Shown: positions 9,988 through 19,560 of the stretch, piece by piece
Position numbering within the stretch: the first letter of the stretch is position 1
Layout: each line of letters opens with the position of its first letter
Source: Bacteroidota bacterium
GTDB lineage: Bacteria; Bacteroidota; Ignavibacteria; UBA10030; UBA6906
Assembly (NCBI GenBank): GCA_030835135.1
Contig: JAUQWO010000075.1
Location: forward strand, 1 to 64,000
Length of the DNA stretch: 64,000 bases
Direction: 5' to 3'
The notes under the pieces: generated by a model
Told to the model about the DNA's origin: nothing
The model's input: the letters and a program-made list of their open reading frames with translations, nothing else
Databases searched by the model: none
Program-made: the position numbers and the translations under genes

Positions 9988-10889
9988 CCGAAAGGAATGC
10001 CATGGAGTACGCGGTTGAATGCAGGGATCTGACGCACTACTACGGGAAGCGTCTGATCTTCGAGAACATGAATTTCAATGTGCGCCGCGGGAGCATCTTC
10101 GGGCTGCTCGGCAAGAACGGCACCGGGAAGACCACGACGATCAACATCCTGAACGGCTTCCTGACGCCGACCGGAGGGCAGTGCCTGGTGTTCGGCGAGG
10201 ACTCCCGGGCATTGACGCCCGCCACGAAGGCGCGGATGGGCTTCCTGATCGAGGGTCATGTGCAATATGCGTTCATGACCATCAGGCAGATCGAGAAGTT
10301 CTATTCCGCATTCTTCCCGCGCTGGAACAAGGCACCGTACTATGAACTGATGGCAAAGCTGGAGGTCACGGAGTCCCAGAAACTGTCGACCATGTCGTGC
10401 GGACAGCGGTCACAGGTGGCGCTGGGTCTCATCCTTGCACAGGACCCCGACCTGATGGTGCTGGATGACTATTCCATGGGTCTCGATGCGGGATACCGCC
10501 GGCTGTTCATCGACTACCTGCAGGAATATGCCCGCGCGGAAGGGAAGACCATCTTCATCACATCGCACATCATCCAGGACCTCGATGGGCTGATCGACGA
10601 TTGCGTGATCATCGACTACCGCAGCGTCCTGGTGACCATGCCCATCAGACAGTTCCAGTCCGAGTTCAAGCGGTTCACTTTCACATCGTCGGTCGCCGAT
10701 CTCAAGCTTCCGAAAGACGATGTGGTGAAGAACACGGAGTGCATCAAGCACCATGCGACGCTCTATTCCTTCAAGCCGCGGCAGGATGTGGAGGCGTACC
10801 TCCGGGGCAGGAACATCGGGTTCGAAGGGCTGAAGGAAGTGCCGATGTCGCTGGAGGATGCATTCATCGGGATCACGGGCAAGTATTAG
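9984..10889 (+). CDS. ABC transporter ATP-binding protein, atypical signature
   Basis: 301 aa. The Walker A motif GKNGTGKT is at 43-50. The signature is MSCGQ (137-141) instead of LSGGQ. Walker B ends in VLDD, so Asp162 stands where the catalytic Glu usually lies. The H-loop is in ITSH. This subfamily resembles YtrB/CcmA-type ATPases of small exporters. The start codon overlaps the lipoprotein stop (ATGA); an ATG at 10002 is an alternative. The permease follows after 102 bases. The Asp substitution suggests slow hydrolysis but does not show it. Confidence 0.88.
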   Translation: MTERNAMEYAVECRDLTHYYGKRLIFENMNFNVRRGSIFGLLGKNGTGKTTTINILNGFLTPTGGQCLVFGEDSRALTPATKARMGFLIEGHVQYAFMTIRQIEKFYSAFFPRWNKAPYYELMAKLEVTESQKLSTMSCGQRSQVALGLILAQDPDLMVLDDYSMGLDAGYRRLFIDYLQEYARAEGKTIFITSHIIQDLDGLIDDCVIIDYRSVLVTMPIRQFQSEFKRFTFTSSVADLKLPKDDVVKNTECIKHHATLYSFKPRQDVEAYLRGRNIGFEGLKEVPMSLEDAFIGITGKY

Positions 10890-10991
10890 CAGGGGCGGGG
10901 TCACGCAGGAGCGGGAGACGGGGAGAGGTTCACCAACGAACGCGACACACACCGGGGGATCACAGGTTCAGAATCGGGAAAGACACGAAGC

Positions 10992-11660
10992 ATGTTCACA
11001 GCGATTGCGTTCAAAGAGTGGTTGAAGATACGGTGGACGTTCCTTGCGATGGTCCTGGTCTGCGCGGGGATCACCGTGAATGTGGCATTGGATATCAGCC
11101 ATCTGATGACCCTGGAAAAGGCGACGAGCGTCTGGTCCTACGTCATCCTGATGCAATATCCGTTCTACAGCAGCTTCCGGTATCTGCCCCTGCTGGTGGG
11201 CGTCGCCGTTGCCGTGGCGCAGTTCGTGCCGGAGGTGCTCCAGGCACGCTTGAAACTCGCATTGCACCTTCCGTTGCGCGAGAACAGGGTCTTGCTCTGG
11301 ATGGTGACGTATGGTGGCGGGATGGTCCTGGCGTTGCTTCTCCTGACCCTCCTTGCCGCGGTGGGGGTGACGATCCGGTCGTTCCCGTCCGCAGTGGTTC
11401 GCTCCATGGTATGGACCATGGCCCCCTGGTTCGTTGCGGGCATCATCAGTTACTTCCTGACCGCCACGATCGTCGTTGAATCCCGGTGGCTCCGGCGCGT
11501 GTTCCTGATACTGCTGGCGTATGGGTTCCTGGACACATTGGTCCTGCACGTGGCGATCGAGGCCTATCGCCCGTCCCTGCTCTGGTTTGTCCTCCTCGGG
11601 CTCCTCACGACCACCGGTATCCTCGTATCCGGACACCGCTTCCGGAAGGGGGTACGATGA
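10992..11660 (+). CDS. ABC transporter permease subunit
   Basis: 222 aa, almost entirely hydrophobic with about six TM helices and no soluble domain. The N-terminal FKEWLKIRW amphipathic stretch is typical of ABC-2-like permeases. It pairs with the preceding ATPase and overlaps the next gene by 4 bases (ATGA). Two copies or a partner would be needed to make a transporter. The downstream membrane protein may be part of the same complex. Confidence 0.72.
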   Translation: MFTAIAFKEWLKIRWTFLAMVLVCAGITVNVALDISHLMTLEKATSVWSYVILMQYPFYSSFRYLPLLVGVAVAVAQFVPEVLQARLKLALHLPLRENRVLLWMVTYGGGMVLALLLLTLLAAVGVTIRSFPSAVVRSMVWTMAPWFVAGIISYFLTATIVVESRWLRRVFLILLAYGFLDTLVLHVAIEAYRPSLLWFVLLGLLTTTGILVSGHRFRKGVR

Positions 11661-12895
11661 AGACGATCCGTATCGCCCGCCTGAGCCTGGTCGTTCTGCT
11701 CATTCTCGTATTCGCCTGGACGCTCCCGTACTATTATTGGAAAGCATTTGACGTGAGCGTTCGCGCGCCCCGGGTGTCGTACAGCCCGGTGACGGAGCAG
11801 TTCCTGCTCCTGCAGCCCGAGAACAAGTCCGTCCGGTACGTCGATCTGCACGGGAAGGACTACACGCGTGAAGAGTATGAGCGGCTTCTTCCTCTGGCCA
11901 ACTACCGGCAGCTTGCCGCAACAGGACAGATGCCGGATTCGCTGCGCGGCGTGAAACTGGACCTGAAGGTCGTGGCATTGAACAACCTATTCCAGCGCAT
12001 CATGCCCGCCGACATCGGTATGCCACAGATCCCGCTCTTCCCGATGATCGAGTCGAAGTCCGGCCGCGTGAAGCTGGAGATGCCCGATGCGTTCTTCCGG
12101 ATCACGGACAGGATGGAGTTCATCGACGCGGCGACCAACACCGTGAACGAAGACCAGACGCGCTTGTTCACCGACACGCTGGCCGGGCGGGGGTTCCGGT
12201 TCCCGGCGAAACAGATCGCGGGCAACCCCACGACCCGGAAGGCGTTCGATGAAGGATACTTCGTTGTGGATGCCGCGGACAGGGTGTTCCACATCAAGAT
12301 GGTGCGCGGGAAGCCGTTCTGCAGGCTGACCGATATCCCGGCCACGCCGCAGATCATCCAGATGTTCATCGCCGAAACGGCGTTGCGCGAATTCTATGGG
12401 ATCGTCATCACCGCGGACAATGCCGTCCACCTGATCTCGTATGACAACTACCGCCTGGTCCGCCTGCCGCTCGAACGGTACGACCACCGGACCTGTGCGT
12501 TGTTCATCGGCGGGGATCTCTTCTTCCGGACCCTCACGGTGCAGGGCGACGGTTGGCTCGAAACGGTGGTGACCGATCGGGCGTATGCCGTGAAGGCGCG
12601 GTACAGCGATGCCTGGCCGACACGCGACGTTGCCGCTGCGGGACACGTGGCAGCCGCGCTCTTTCCGTTCGCGATCCACCTGGAAGACGCCGACTCGGCA
12701 TTCGTCAACCTGTACACGTCCGCCGGGAGTCTGCACGCGCTCTGGGTGATCGCGCTGTCCCTGATCGCGCTGCTGGTCAGCCTCCGGATCCGGCACCGGC
12801 AGGTGAAGGACCACGTGGCGGATCTGGTGCTCGTTGCTGTGTCGGGCATCTTCGGCTTGCTTGCTGTGCACATGATCCCCCCACCGGAAGAATAG
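11657..12895 (+). CDS. membrane-anchored periplasmic protein, DUF4857-like
   Basis: 412 aa. The start is taken at the ATG overlapping the permease stop, which gives a sensible N-terminal TM helix (about 7-27). A large periplasmic domain of about 330 residues follows. The C-terminus has two TM helices (about 358-376 and 390-407). The layout is like a transporter accessory subunit with a periplasmic sensor or coupling domain. From memory of the family it corresponds to DUF4857, found next to ABC genes in Bacteroidota. No catalytic motif is recognised. Confidence 0.7.
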   Translation: MKTIRIARLSLVVLLILVFAWTLPYYYWKAFDVSVRAPRVSYSPVTEQFLLLQPENKSVRYVDLHGKDYTREEYERLLPLANYRQLAATGQMPDSLRGVKLDLKVVALNNLFQRIMPADIGMPQIPLFPMIESKSGRVKLEMPDAFFRITDRMEFIDAATNTVNEDQTRLFTDTLAGRGFRFPAKQIAGNPTTRKAFDEGYFVVDAADRVFHIKMVRGKPFCRLTDIPATPQIIQMFIAETALREFYGIVITADNAVHLISYDNYRLVRLPLERYDHRTCALFIGGDLFFRTLTVQGDGWLETVVTDRAYAVKARYSDAWPTRDVAAAGHVAAALFPFAIHLEDADSAFVNLYTSAGSLHALWVIALSLIALLVSLRIRHRQVKDHVADLVLVAVSGIFGLLAVHMIPPPEE

Positions 12896-12901
12896 GGCAC
12901 G

Positions 12902-14347
12902 ATGCGGCGAGGTCTCCTCATAGGATGCATGCTGCTCGCGGCGGGCGCGCTGCAGGCGCAGGATCTCCGGCTGGAATCGCTGGGATCGATGCGGTACGGG
13001 TTCACTGACCCGCGTGCATCCCTGTCGCTCTATCGCTCCGGCCAGAACCCTGCAGGTCTGATCCAGGATGAACCCGTGGCCTGGTTGGCGTTCACGCCGC
13101 AGATCACGAATGCGTGGGGCTCGTTGCGCCGCGCCTTCACACCGGGTCACGTCACCATCTATGGGGCGGGGTTCGAGGGCGTCAAGCCCCTCGGGTCGCG
13201 CGGGACCTTCCGGGGGTCCAGTACGTATCTCGTGGAAGAACGCAGCAGCGTGTACCGCTCCCTGAAGCGCACGCCGTATGGCGGCGAAGCATACTTCTTC
13301 ACGGACACGACCACGGGTTCGTTCACGTACAAGGGGCCGTCGGTCGCATTCGCGTATGCCTATGAGATCACGCCCGGCCTTCAGGTCGGTGCCGATGTCG
13401 GTTATGCGCTGCAGGATGGTCTCAAGGACGTCTATACAACGGTGAAGAGCCTGTTCCGCCGCGTGCAGGGGACCGCGGGCATCGCCTACCGGGTCGATGA
13501 CGGCATTCACCTGGGCCTCACCGTGCATCCGTTCGATGAGCAGGAGCGGCTCGAAGCGAAGAGTGAAGAGGGACTCGATGCTGAAGTGTTCAATTTCCGG
13601 GGGGAGACCTTCGCCAAGCGGCGCGCAAAGAGCAGTGTTGCGCACACCGTCCGTCTGACAGGAGAAGAGTTCGGAGTGCAGGCAGCGTGGCTCTCACCGG
13701 TTGGCATGGAGGCGAGCATTGTGGGGATCGTCGGGGCTGCCAGGACGCGGGATCTCATCACGACCGACAGGGAAGAGGCGTTGGAGGATGGCTTTGCCCA
13801 GCGTTCGTGGTATGAAGCGGCGGCCCGTGTGCGGATGAGGATCACCCCGGACGCGACGATCGGGGTCGGCGTTACGCACCGGTCGCAGCGGGAGTGGTCC
13901 CGGTATCCGGCACTCGACCTGCTGCTCTGGGATGCAACGGGATCCGAAACGCTGCTTGGAGCGGGCGGCTCCTATGTGGCCGGCGGCGGGGTCCTCCTGG
14001 CGGCCGAGGCCGAGTATGCCTTCGTGCATACGGATTCATCGAAATTCATCGATAACCGGTTTGCCATCGTCCGCACCGGAGAATTCCGGGTGCGGACCGG
14101 CGTGGAGGTGCCGATCAGCGGGATCGGCACGCTCCGCGCCAGCTATGCCTTCGGCAGCGCAGGGGTGGATGTCCGGTCGGGCGGGAAAGACGTGACCGAA
14201 CAGACGGTCACGGCTGGCTTCGCCGTGCCCTTCGGATCGGGCGTGCACGTGGAAGGGCTGACGCGGTATTGCCACCGTCGCGTCAGCACCTCTGCACTGC
14301 GGGATGATCTCACGGTGGTCCTGTTGCTCCGGCTTGCAGAGCTGTAA
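12902..14347 (+). CDS. outer-membrane beta-barrel protein, DUF6850-like
   Basis: 481 aa. A cleavable signal peptide (about 1-20, ending LQAQ) is followed by alternating amphipathic beta-strands rich in Gly, Tyr and Thr up to the C-terminus, the look of a transmembrane barrel. It has no plug and no TonB box that I can see, so it is not a TonB receptor. It closes the gene run that begins with the ECF sigma factor and starts only 6 bases after the preceding stop. My DUF6850 assignment is from memory of the usual neighbourhood and is uncertain. Confidence 0.6.
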   Translation: MRRGLLIGCMLLAAGALQAQDLRLESLGSMRYGFTDPRASLSLYRSGQNPAGLIQDEPVAWLAFTPQITNAWGSLRRAFTPGHVTIYGAGFEGVKPLGSRGTFRGSSTYLVEERSSVYRSLKRTPYGGEAYFFTDTTTGSFTYKGPSVAFAYAYEITPGLQVGADVGYALQDGLKDVYTTVKSLFRRVQGTAGIAYRVDDGIHLGLTVHPFDEQERLEAKSEEGLDAEVFNFRGETFAKRRAKSSVAHTVRLTGEEFGVQAAWLSPVGMEASIVGIVGAARTRDLITTDREEALEDGFAQRSWYEAAARVRMRITPDATIGVGVTHRSQREWSRYPALDLLLWDATGSETLLGAGGSYVAGGGVLLAAEAEYAFVHTDSSKFIDNRFAIVRTGEFRVRTGVEVPISGIGTLRASYAFGSAGVDVRSGGKDVTEQTVTAGFAVPFGSGVHVEGLTRYCHRRVSTSALRDDLTVVLLLRLAEL

Positions 14348-14375
14348 TCACTCACTCATACCAGGAGGTAGCATC

Positions 14376-16604
14376 ATGAAGAGGATACCCATTGCTGTGT
14401 CTGTCTTTGCGATACTCACCGCGCTGCTCGTGACGGCCGCCGGGGCACAGACCTGGAAGGTCGGACTCACGGCATCGTATCCGGGCATCAGTTTCAGCGA
14501 TGTGCAGTTCCTGTCGGCCACGACGGGATGGGTCGTCGGGTCCAAGGGGATCGTCCTGAAGACCACGGATGGTGGCGCAACCTGGAATGGCGCCACGAAC
14601 GACACCCTCGGTACACTCTCCTCTGTGCATTTTCGCTCCGCAACGGATGGGTACATCGGCGGTTCATCGCGCAAACTCTACACGACCACGGACGGTGGTT
14701 CGTCCTGGACGCGCATCCTGCTGAACGCCTTCGTCGCCGATACCGGTGCGGTGGTCCGTTCCGTCTATTTCTCCGACGCGAGCAAGGGCTGGATCCTTAC
14801 AACGCTCTCGAGCACCAACGGGCGGATCCTCCACACGACCGATGGTGGGACGACGTGGACGCAGGACCTGGTCGTGGCCGGGAGCAACATGATCGACATG
14901 TACTTCTCCGGCCCGGACCGCGGCGTTGCGGTCGGCAAGAGCACGGGAACCCTGTACTACACGAAGAACGGGACGACATGGACGGTTGCCCCGGCCCCCA
15001 CGCTGACCGGTGCCACCTACACCCGGTCCGATATCCGTGGCGTGTATATGGTCGATTCGTTGCTCGGCTACGCGGTCGGCTGGGGATCGCTGGTTGGCGC
15101 GCAGCCCAGCATCCAGCTGAAGACCACGAACGGTGGCGAGAGCTGGTCGCACCTCGCACAGCTCGAGGCGAACAAGATGTTCGACAACCTGTACGGCGTA
15201 TACTTCAAGAACGCTGCGAACGGGCTCTGTGTCGGTGGGGCATCCCGCGGATCCATCGCCGCGCGCACCGCGGACAGCGGGATGACCTGGACGCCGATCG
15301 ATCTGCCGTGCGGCGTGACGCTCAATGGCATTCACGGCAAGGGTGATACGGTCACTGTCACCGGATCCAGCGGCGTGATCTTCGTGAGCACCGACTTCGG
15401 AACCAGCTGGGACCTGAAGACCGGCATGGTGGGGAGCACGTTGTACGGTCTGCAGTTCGCCGGCGCGACGAACGGCTACGGTGCGGGTTTCGATGGCGTG
15501 TTCGTGAAGACCACGAACAGCGGGAATGCCTGGAAGGCGTCCTTCGCGTATGCGAACAGGCTCTCCCCGAATTTCAACGACCTGTATTTTGTGAACGGGA
15601 CAACCGGGCTTGCGGTCGGGTCGTACCGGATCGCACTCAAGACGACGAACGGCGGCACCAGCTGGACCCAGGTGATCGCCGATACCACCGCGGCGACGGT
15701 GACGCACTATGGTGCCTTCATGGTCGATGAGAATCTCGCGTTCGTGGTCGGACAGCTCAGCTCGTCCAATGGCGTGGTGTACAAGACCACCAATGGCGGC
15801 ACGTCCTGGACGATAAAATCCGCCGTGGCCGCCAAGGCCCTCCGCGGTGTTGCATTCGGCAGCAGCACCGTGGGTGCGGTCGTTGGCGCCGGACGCGTTG
15901 CAGCATATACGACCGATGGTGGCGGCACCTGGTCGGCAGCCACGTTCAACAACGTTCCGGCGGCACGGTCGGTATCGAACCTGCGCAAGGTAAGATTCCT
16001 GACCGCCACCACCGCCATCGCGGTCGGCGATACGATCATCCTGAAGTCCACCGACGGCGGCGCCAACTGGAATTACGTCACCAGTCCTGCCGCCATCGCG
16101 CTCAATGGCCTCTCGTTCCAGAATGCCACGACGGGCTATGCCGTGGGCAAGGGTCAGGTCCTGAAGACCACCGACGGCGGTGACACGTGGACGGCGGTGA
16201 CGGATGCGGCGTTGCATACCGACACGCAGAATGCCGTGGCCGTGGACGCCACCGGCAATCCCTGGGTCAGCGGCACGAGCGGACAACTGACGACGACCGC
16301 GACACTCTCGGCGGTGGAAACGGGCAGCGTGATCCCGGCCCGGTTCGCGCTCGACCAGAATTACCCGAACCCGTTCAACCCGTCCACCTCGGTGCGCTTC
16401 ACGCTGCCCCATGCAGCGAAGGTCGATCTGGTCATCTACAATATGCTCGGCCAGCGCGTTGCAGTCCCGATCAGTGGCACGATGTTCGAGGCGGGAAGCC
16501 ATACCGTGCGGTTCGATGCGCGTGGTCTTGCCACGGGCATCTATCTCTACCGGTTGACCGCCGGAACCTACACGGAAACCCGCAAGATGGCACTCGTCAG
16601 GTAG
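14376..16604 (+). CDS. secreted YCF48-like beta-propeller protein with T9SS C-terminal domain
   Basis: 742 aa. The start is set at the ATG behind an ideal AGGAGGT, which also gives a clear signal peptide (about 1-24). The body is built of repeats of about 45-60 residues, each with a K/H-TTDGG-x-x-W core (for example TTDGGATWN, TTDGGSSWT, TTNGGTSWT), matching YCF48/BNR-like propellers. The last ~85 residues form a type IX secretion sorting domain: a PNPFNPST motif, then VDLVIYNMLGQRV, then GIYLYRLTAG. The protein is probably exported and attached to the surface. Its role is unknown; adhesive or scaffold functions are possible. Confidence 0.88.
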   Translation: MKRIPIAVSVFAILTALLVTAAGAQTWKVGLTASYPGISFSDVQFLSATTGWVVGSKGIVLKTTDGGATWNGATNDTLGTLSSVHFRSATDGYIGGSSRKLYTTTDGGSSWTRILLNAFVADTGAVVRSVYFSDASKGWILTTLSSTNGRILHTTDGGTTWTQDLVVAGSNMIDMYFSGPDRGVAVGKSTGTLYYTKNGTTWTVAPAPTLTGATYTRSDIRGVYMVDSLLGYAVGWGSLVGAQPSIQLKTTNGGESWSHLAQLEANKMFDNLYGVYFKNAANGLCVGGASRGSIAARTADSGMTWTPIDLPCGVTLNGIHGKGDTVTVTGSSGVIFVSTDFGTSWDLKTGMVGSTLYGLQFAGATNGYGAGFDGVFVKTTNSGNAWKASFAYANRLSPNFNDLYFVNGTTGLAVGSYRIALKTTNGGTSWTQVIADTTAATVTHYGAFMVDENLAFVVGQLSSSNGVVYKTTNGGTSWTIKSAVAAKALRGVAFGSSTVGAVVGAGRVAAYTTDGGGTWSAATFNNVPAARSVSNLRKVRFLTATTAIAVGDTIILKSTDGGANWNYVTSPAAIALNGLSFQNATTGYAVGKGQVLKTTDGGDTWTAVTDAALHTDTQNAVAVDATGNPWVSGTSGQLTTTATLSAVETGSVIPARFALDQNYPNPFNPSTSVRFTLPHAAKVDLVIYNMLGQRVAVPISGTMFEAGSHTVRFDARGLATGIYLYRLTAGTYTETRKMALVR

Positions 16605-16627
16605 ATCTGTTCGTATGATCTCCGGCA

Positions 16628-16659
16628 GCGGGGCACGGCGCGCGAGCGCAGTGCCCCGC
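16628..16659 (+). terminator. stem-loop between T9SS protein and M16 peptidase
   Basis: GCGGGGCAC (16628-16636) pairs perfectly with GTGCCCCGC (16651-16659) around a 14-base loop. No T tract follows, so it may be a weak or Rho-linked terminator, or an mRNA-stabilising hairpin. Confidence 0.4.
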
Positions 16660-16713
16660 GGGCCGGGCAATTCCGGCGCGTCCTGCGCCATCCGTTCTCC
16701 TGGAGTACTATGC

Positions 16714-19500
16714 ATGATGAAGCACAGCAGTGTTCTGGCAGCAGTGTGTCTGTTCGTCTCTCTGGCGTTCGCGGCACCCGCACCCTATGAAGAGGGAAAG
16801 GTCTATCGTCATCAACTGGACAATGGCCTGGTGGTCCTGACGATGGAGCGGCACATCGCCCCCCTGATCTACCATCAGCTCACCTATCGTGTCGGTTCGA
16901 GGAATGAGCGCCTCGGCATCACCGGAATATCGCATGTCGTGGAACACATGATGTTCAAAGGGACCCCGGCGTATGGCAAGGGGAAGGCCTCCCGCGCGAT
17001 CACCGACAATGCCGGCGTGTTCAATGCATTCACCGCGAACGACATGACCAGCTATTTCGAATATCTTCCGGCCAACCGCATCGGCCTGGCGATGGAGATC
17101 GAGGCGGACCGGATGCAGAACGCCATCTTCGACTCGGCCGAATTCACTTCCGAGATCGAAGTGATCAAGCAGGAACGGCGGATGCGCACGGAGAGCTCCG
17201 CGCAGGGCGTGATGGCAGAGGCGATGAACAGCGTGGCGTACCAGAGTCACCCCAACCGTGACCCGATCATCGGGTGGCCGGCGGACCTGAGCCGGATGAC
17301 CCGTGCAGACGCGTTCACGTACTACCGGACATTTTATACGCCGAACAATGCCTTCCTGGTCCTGGTGGGGGATTTTGCGACGGACGCGATCGTTGCGATG
17401 GCGAAGAAATACTACGGCAGGATCCCGCGCGGTCCGGCAGTACCGGCGATATGGGGTGTCGACCAGCCCCAGCGTGTCCGGAAGACCTTTACGCTGCAAC
17501 ACAGCGATGTTGCGTCACCATCGTTCCGGATGGCATTCCATGTCCCGACCTATGCCGACTCCGACGCGGCCGCGCTCCGCCTTGCGGGGATGATCCTCTG
17601 TGAGCGAAGCCGGGATGCGCGGCTGCACAAGCGCCTCATCGAACATGCGAAGATCGCCACCGGCGCCTCCGGCGGGATGGGGATGACGAAGGACCCGGGG
17701 CTCTTCTCGATCAGTGTCGGTGTCGTCCCGGACAGCAGTGTGGAGCGGGCCGAGGCCATGGTGTGGGAAGAGATCGGGCGCATGCAACAGGAGCCGGTGA
17801 CCGCACACGAACTGCAGAAGGTGAAGAACCGCTACCGGTTCACGCAGGTCACGGAGTATGTAAAGAACCCGGATATCGGCACGCGGATGAGCCGCTATGA
17901 GGCGTTCTTCGGATGGGACATGTACGATGCGTTCGATGCACGGATCAAGGGCGTGACCGCTTCCCGGATCCAGGATGTCATGACGAAGTACTTCCAGCCG
18001 AACCAGGTCACGGTCGGCTACCTCCAGCCCAAACCAGGCGGCAAGAAGCCCGCGAGGAAACCGGTGGAGAGCGGTGAAGACGGTGGGGATGCCGGTGCCC
18101 CGGACCCGGGTTGGCAGGAGGTCTGGAATTATCTCAACCCACCACCGGCGGTCCGGGTCGATGAGCCGCTTCCCGTGACGGACGACTTCGTCCGGCCCCG
18201 GCCGATCGCTCCCCGCGTCCACAGGATGCAGCTGGACAACGGGATCCCCGTGTACATCATCGAGAACCATCTCACGCCCGCGGTCTTCGTGGGTGGAATG
18301 ATCGAGACCGGGAATATTCCGGAAGCCAATCCCGGGGGCAAACCCGGCATCAGCACGCTGCTTGCCGATGTCATGAATCGCGGCACGGCAACGCGGACGT
18401 ATGAAGAACTTACCGAGCGCATGGCGTTCCTGCCGTTCAGCTTCACCGTGGCCGGTTCTTCGCGCAGCTTTTCGTTCCAGGGCTACGCCCTGAACGAGAA
18501 TGCAGCGGAAATGATGGAGACCGGGTATGACCTGATAACGCATCCGGGGCTGAGGGATGCCGATATCGAGAACCTGCGGCGCCGGCACATCATTGCGGCG
18601 CGCGACCGGTTCAAGAAGACCGGCATGGCGGCATTCTACCACATGTTCAATGCCCTGTTCGCGGACCATCCGTATGCTCAGACGAACAGTACCGAATCGT
18701 CGATCCGCAGCATCTCACGTGAAGACCTCGCGGCGCTCCACATGAAGTACTTCCGGCCTGACAGGACAACGCTTGTGGTCATGGGCGACATGCCGGCAGC
18801 CGCGCTCCGCACCATGGTGAACAAGGCCTTTGGCGCCTGGCAGTCCGCCGGTGCACCTCCTGCCGTGCATGCAATCCCCCCGGTGGCGGAGCTGGCCGGG
18901 CGTGAGATCACGGCATTCCCCGAGAAGGACTACACCGAATGTACGATCAATATCGGCTTTGCCCCATTGAATACCGTGGTGCCGGAGGAACGTGAGGGCA
19001 TCGCTATTCTCAATTCGATCCTTGCCTCGAGCGCGTTGACCTCCCGGGTCGGGGTGGAATTGCGCGACAAGCAGGGGCTCATCTATGGCCTGAAGAGTGA
19101 GGTCTGGTGTCCCTCGGGAACCATCGGATACTGGAAGATGAACACCAAGACCGGACCGAAGAATGTTGAACGGGTGATCACCGGGATCTTTGCCGAGATC
19201 AGGAAACTGTTCGCCGATGGATTGAAACCCGGGGAGATCGAAGCGGCCCGCAACCGGCAGCTCGGTCTCCTGCCCATGATCGTGGAGACACCGGATGATG
19301 TTGCCTCCCAGGTGTTCACGATGCTCCGTGACAAGCAGCCGCTGGACATGTTCGACCGGAAGGCGGACCGGTTGCAGGCGGTGACCGCGGCCGACCTGAT
19401 GCGTCTCGCGCGGAAATACCTCACGGTGGACCGGTTCAGGATCGTCGTGGACGGTCCGATCGACCAGGCCGCACTGGACGCGATCAAAGCCAAGTTGTGA
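16714..19500 (+). CDS. M16-family zinc metallopeptidase, two M16 halves fused
   Basis: 928 aa; the start is ATG at 16714 or 16717, both behind TGGAG and giving a signal peptide (VLAAVCLFVSLAFA). The N-terminal half has the inverted zinc motif HVVEH (His74, Glu77, His78) and a third ligand, Glu154, at the expected spacing. The C-terminal half begins near residue 505 and lacks HxxEH (STLLADV at the equivalent place), so it is the inactive partner, with the usual late motif GLIYGLKSEVW. One chain thus carries both lobes of the M16 clamshell, as in PqqL-like and pitrilysin-like enzymes. Likely periplasmic peptide degradation. Confidence 0.9.
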   Translation: MMKHSSVLAAVCLFVSLAFAAPAPYEEGKVYRHQLDNGLVVLTMERHIAPLIYHQLTYRVGSRNERLGITGISHVVEHMMFKGTPAYGKGKASRAITDNAGVFNAFTANDMTSYFEYLPANRIGLAMEIEADRMQNAIFDSAEFTSEIEVIKQERRMRTESSAQGVMAEAMNSVAYQSHPNRDPIIGWPADLSRMTRADAFTYYRTFYTPNNAFLVLVGDFATDAIVAMAKKYYGRIPRGPAVPAIWGVDQPQRVRKTFTLQHSDVASPSFRMAFHVPTYADSDAAALRLAGMILCERSRDARLHKRLIEHAKIATGASGGMGMTKDPGLFSISVGVVPDSSVERAEAMVWEEIGRMQQEPVTAHELQKVKNRYRFTQVTEYVKNPDIGTRMSRYEAFFGWDMYDAFDARIKGVTASRIQDVMTKYFQPNQVTVGYLQPKPGGKKPARKPVESGEDGGDAGAPDPGWQEVWNYLNPPPAVRVDEPLPVTDDFVRPRPIAPRVHRMQLDNGIPVYIIENHLTPAVFVGGMIETGNIPEANPGGKPGISTLLADVMNRGTATRTYEELTERMAFLPFSFTVAGSSRSFSFQGYALNENAAEMMETGYDLITHPGLRDADIENLRRRHIIAARDRFKKTGMAAFYHMFNALFADHPYAQTNSTESSIRSISREDLAALHMKYFRPDRTTLVVMGDMPAAALRTMVNKAFGAWQSAGAPPAVHAIPPVAELAGREITAFPEKDYTECTINIGFAPLNTVVPEEREGIAILNSILASSALTSRVGVELRDKQGLIYGLKSEVWCPSGTIGYWKMNTKTGPKNVERVITGIFAEIRKLFADGLKPGEIEAARNRQLGLLPMIVETPDDVASQVFTMLRDKQPLDMFDRKADRLQAVTAADLMRLARKYLTVDRFRIVVDGPIDQAALDAIKAKL

Positions 19501-19560
19501 ATGTGGTGGTATGCGGGGGCGTGCCCGGACGAATGATGCACATGAAAGGATAACGAACGC

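Noticed and set aside
11987-13645. 552-codon open frame on the minus strand
   Set aside because: Spans across two supported plus-strand genes and has no signal or domain.
14664-16715. 683-codon open frame on the minus strand
   Set aside because: It lies fully antisense to the T9SS propeller gene, has Arg/His/Gly-rich composition and no domain; it reflects GC-rich codon use of the real gene.
18215-19500. Second active zinc site in the M16 peptidase
   Set aside because: The C-terminal half lacks HxxEH at the equivalent position, so only the N-terminal half is called catalytic.
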